From CAZDKK01 sp964603725 (GTDB lineage Bacteria > Eisenbacteria > RBG-16-71-46 > CAIMUX01 > WJJG01), in the NCBI GenBank assembly GCA_964603725.1, contig CAZRWW010000021.1, positions 1 through 64,000 on the forward strand: a stretch of 64,000 bases of DNA, written 5' to 3'. A program made the translations under genes and the position numbers. The notes below the pieces were generated by a model. The model saw only the letters and a list, made by a program, of their open reading frames with translations, ran no database searches and was not told the origin of the DNA. Each line of letters starts with the position of its first letter. The stretch's first letter is position 1. Positions 61,617-64,000 of the stretch are shown one piece after another.

Positions 61617-61645
61617 AACATACCCCGAACGGGCTGCGGTTCCAA
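61617..61645 (-). promoter_or_regulatory. Sigma70-like promoter for purA
   Basis: A -35 TTGGAA (complement of 61640-61645) and -10 TATGTT (complement of 61617-61622) have a 17-bp spacer. They stand in the 228-bp lon-purA spacer, about 85 bases before the purA ATG. Confidence 0.45.
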
Positions 61646-61754
61646 GCGGAATGGAGTCCGAGCCGGCTGGTGGTGACGCGCCAAGGTCCGAGCAGCCCCC
61701 GGGATCGAAAGGAGATGTGCCCCGGTCCGGCGGTTCCCGGAGCAGCGCGGGGCC

Positions 61755-64000
61755 TCAGGCCGCCAGGGGGGGCGCGGCCGGATCGGTCGCGGCGGGCCGG
61801 GGCCCGGGGAGGTCGCCGACCTCCCGCCGGGATCCGAGGAGGTCCACCCCCTCCCGCCTCGATCCGGGCAGGTCCGTTGCGTCCCGCCGTGCTCCGGGCT
61901 GGGTCACCAGACCGTGGGCCAGCACGTCGTCGACCGTCTCGAGGGTCTCGATGGTCAGACCGGCGAGCAGATCCGCCGGCAGTTCGGCCAGGTGCTCCTG
62001 GTTGCCCTTGGGCAGGGCCACCGTGCCAATACCGACGCGCCGGGCGGCGACGAGCTTCTCCCCTATCCCTCCGACGGGCAGGACGTGGCCGCGCAGCGTG
62101 ATCTCGCCGGTCAGGGCCACGCCCAGGCGCGTGGGGATGCCGGTCAGGGCGGAGGCCATTGCCAGGGCCAGCGTGACCCCGGCCGAGGGCCCGTCCTTGG
62201 GCACCGCTCCCTCGGGAACATGAACGTGGATGTCGACGTGGCGGTAGAAGCTCCTCTGCAGGCCCAGGGGTTCCCACCGCGAGCGCAGGTACGAAAGCGC
62301 GGCCTGGGCCGACTCCCGCATGGTCTCCCCGAGCTGGCCGGTGAGCAGCAGCGTCCCGCGCCCGGGCAGGACCCCGACCTCCACGTTGAGCACCTCCCCG
62401 CCGGCCGATGTCCAGGCCAGCCCGGTGGCGACCCCCACGCGCGAGGAGCGCTCGAACTTCAGGTCCTCGTGGCGCACCGGCCCCAGCAGCCCGCGCAGCT
62501 CGGCCGGCCCGATCTCGAGCCCGAGCGGCGCCCGCGGCCCGGCGCCCGCGCGCCGGGCGCCGAGGACCGGATCGCGGCCGCCGGCCTTGACCTTGGCGGC
62601 GCGCCGGCAGATGCGGGCAACCTCGCGCTCCAGGTTGCGCACGCCCGCCTCGCGCGTGTAATCGCGAATGAGCTGCGTGAGGGTGGGATCCGCAATGGCC
62701 ACGTCCCCGTCGACCAGGCCGTTGGCCTTGCGCTGGCGGGGCAGCAGAAAGCGCCCGGCGATCTGGACCTTCTCGCTCTCCAGGTATCCCGGGATGCGGA
62801 TCACCTCCATCCGGTCGCGCAGCGGCTCGGGAATGGCGTGCAGGGTGTTGGCGGTCGTGATGAAGAGCACCTGGGACAGATCGTAGTCGACCTCCAGGTA
62901 GTGGTCGCTGAAGGCCACGTTCTGTTCGGGATCGAGCACCTCGAGCAGCGCCGCGGCCGGATCGCCGCGGTGGTCGCTGCCCATCTTGTCGACCTCGTCG
63001 AGCATCAGCACCGGGTTGATCGTCCCGGCCCGGCGCATGGCTTGTACAATGCGTCCCGGCAGGCTGCCGATGTAGGTGCGCCGGTGGCCGCGGATCTCCG
63101 ACTCGTCGCGGATCCCGCCCAGGCTCATGCGCACGAAGCGGCGGCCGATGGCGCGCGCGATGCTGCGGCCCAGCGAGGTCTTGCCCACGCCGGGCGGTCC
63201 GGTGAGACACAGGATCGGGCCGCGCACCTCGCGCGAGAGCTTGATCACCGAGATCTGCTCCAGGACCCGCTCCTTGACCTTGCGCAGGCCGTAGTGGTCC
63301 TCGTCGAGGATGCGCTCGACGCGCTCGAGGTCGGTCCGGTCGCGCGTGCGCTCGTGCCAGGGCAGGTGGATCAACCAGTCGAGGTAGGTGCGACAGACGG
63401 TCGCCTCGGGCGAGATCACCGCCATCTTGGCCAGGCGGTCCAGCTCCCGATAGGCGCGCTCCTCGACCGCCTTGGGGCAGCGGGCCTGCTCGATCGCCGC
63501 CGCCAGCTCCTCGATCTCGTCGCCGATCTCCCCCTGCGCGGCGCCGGCGGCGGTCTCTGCGCCCGCATCTCCGAAGAGCGGGTCGCGGGGACGCATCCGG
63601 CCTCGGGCGGTCATCCGCTGGGCCCGGTCCTGATCGGCCAGCTCACTGAGCTGGGCGGCCAGCAAGCGCTGGAGCGCCCGCAGGCGCTCGGTGGTCGTGC
63701 GCATCTCGAGCAGGCGCTGCTTGTCGGCCACGTCGAGCTGCGTGTGCACGGGAATGCGGCAGGAGAGGATCCGGGGGTCCTCGACCGCCCGCATGGCCAG
63801 CGCCACCTCGGGCGGCACCCGCCGGTTCAACTCGACATACCGCTCGAAGGCGGAGCGGACGCTGGCGGTGAGCGCCGCCAGCTCGTCGTCGGCAGCCACC
63901 GGCCCCTCGTTGTCCGCAACCACGGTCGCCCGCGGGAAGGCCGCGCCGGGCTCGCAGCCGGCCAGGCGGGCCCGGGCCAGCCCCTCGATCAGGATGCGCA
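61755..64000 (-). CDS. lon: ATP-dependent protease Lon, N-terminus beyond the window
   Basis: 747 residues are visible and the frame is open at the window edge, where it reads RILIEGLARARLAG, matching the Lon substrate-binding domain. The AAA+ domain has Walker A LTGPPGVGKTSLG and Walker B LMLDEVDKMGSD. The protease domain has the catalytic serine in PKDGPSAGVTLA and the lysine in GGIGEKLVAARRVG. Lon degrades misfolded and regulatory proteins in the cytoplasm. A GTG at 63923 is internal, not the start. Past the protease domain is a tail made of four 10-residue repeats (GSRREGVDLL type), which is not usual for Lon. Confidence 0.97.
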   Translation of the reverse strand, partial: RILIEGLARARLAGCEPGAAFPRATVVADNEGPVAADDELAALTASVRSAFERYVELNRRVPPEVALAMRAVEDPRILSCRIPVHTQLDVADKQRLLEMRTTTERLRALQRLLAAQLSELADQDRAQRMTARGRMRPRDPLFGDAGAETAAGAAQGEIGDEIEELAAAIEQARCPKAVEERAYRELDRLAKMAVISPEATVCRTYLDWLIHLPWHERTRDRTDLERVERILDEDHYGLRKVKERVLEQISVIKLSREVRGPILCLTGPPGVGKTSLGRSIARAIGRRFVRMSLGGIRDESEIRGHRRTYIGSLPGRIVQAMRRAGTINPVLMLDEVDKMGSDHRGDPAAALLEVLDPEQNVAFSDHYLEVDYDLSQVLFITTANTLHAIPEPLRDRMEVIRIPGYLESEKVQIAGRFLLPRQRKANGLVDGDVAIADPTLTQLIRDYTREAGVRNLEREVARICRRAAKVKAGGRDPVLGARRAGAGPRAPLGLEIGPAELRGLLGPVRHEDLKFERSSRVGVATGLAWTSAGGEVLNVEVGVLPGRGTLLLTGQLGETMRESAQAALSYLRSRWEPLGLQRSFYRHVDIHVHVPEGAVPKDGPSAGVTLALAMASALTGIPTRLGVALTGEITLRGHVLPVGGIGEKLVAARRVGIGTVALPKGNQEHLAELPADLLAGLTIETLETVDDVLAHGLVTQPGARRDATDLPGSRREGVDLLGSRREVGDLPGPRPAATDPAAPPLAA
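61776..61895 (-). repeat. Four 30-bp tandem repeats in the lon 3' end
   Basis: Four codon-aligned units translate as GARRDATDLP, GSRREGVDLL, GSRREVGDLP and GPRPAATDPA. They form a charged tail after the protease domain, followed by APPLAA and the stop. They look like a recent tandem expansion. Confidence 0.75.

Overview
This is a GC-rich (roughly 65-70%) bacterial window. It is almost entirely coded on the minus strand, apart from rpmB, and it carries two 10-N assembly gaps. The organism looks diderm. MurE has the DNPR motif typical of diaminopimelate-adding enzymes. There is an OmpA-type peptidoglycan-binding protein fused to a PorV-like beta-barrel. Two secreted proteins end in FlgD/type-IX-like C-terminal domains with an NPFNP motif. 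That combination fits high-GC members of the Fibrobacteres-Chlorobi-Bacteroidetes superphylum or related candidate phyla (Eisenbacteria- or Krumholzibacteria-like). The placement is inference, and the gaps suggest a draft or metagenome-derived contig.

Layout, in descending coordinates (the direction of transcription). At the right edge lie a 5'-truncated lon, then purA and tRNA-Lys(TTT). Next is an 0.8 kb leader region with two promoter-like elements, followed by one 15.2 kb gene (44089-59283) for a secreted protein of about 5,064 residues. Just downstream is the PorV-TSP3-OmpA fusion (42335-43972). The riboflavin operon ribD-ribE-ribBA-ribH-nusB (37550-41839) follows, preceded by a clear FMN riboswitch with a sigma70-like promoter.

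A surface-glycan locus (23070-37384) comes next, with many stop/start overlaps. It contains a methyltransferase, two GT4 glycosyltransferases, a DUF2723 membrane protein with TPRs, two nucleotide-sugar epimerase/decarboxylase enzymes, two GT2 enzymes, a GT2-phosphoglycosyltransferase fusion whose catalytic motif looks lost, and a beta-propeller protein with a secretion-type C-terminal domain.

The second half is a division/cell-wall (dcw) cluster: mraZ, a STAS-domain gene, rsmH, ftsL, ftsI, murE, murF, mraY, murD, ftsW, murG, murC, ftsQ, ftsA, ftsZ, then a B12-binding-type radical SAM gene (3054-22736). Most junctions are ATGA or GTGA overlaps, which indicates translational coupling. murB and ddl are absent from their usual place. 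mraZ is preceded by five tandem 10-bp repeats that resemble a MraZ autoregulatory operator. The left end has rpmB (plus strand), recG and a partial zinc-ribbon gene.

The least ordinary features are: the STAS gene inside the dcw cluster with a long inverted repeat behind it; ftsL with no ATG/GTG/TTG start before its membrane segment; the giant secreted protein beside a PorV-OmpA fusion; and the apparently inactive phosphoglycosyltransferase fusion.
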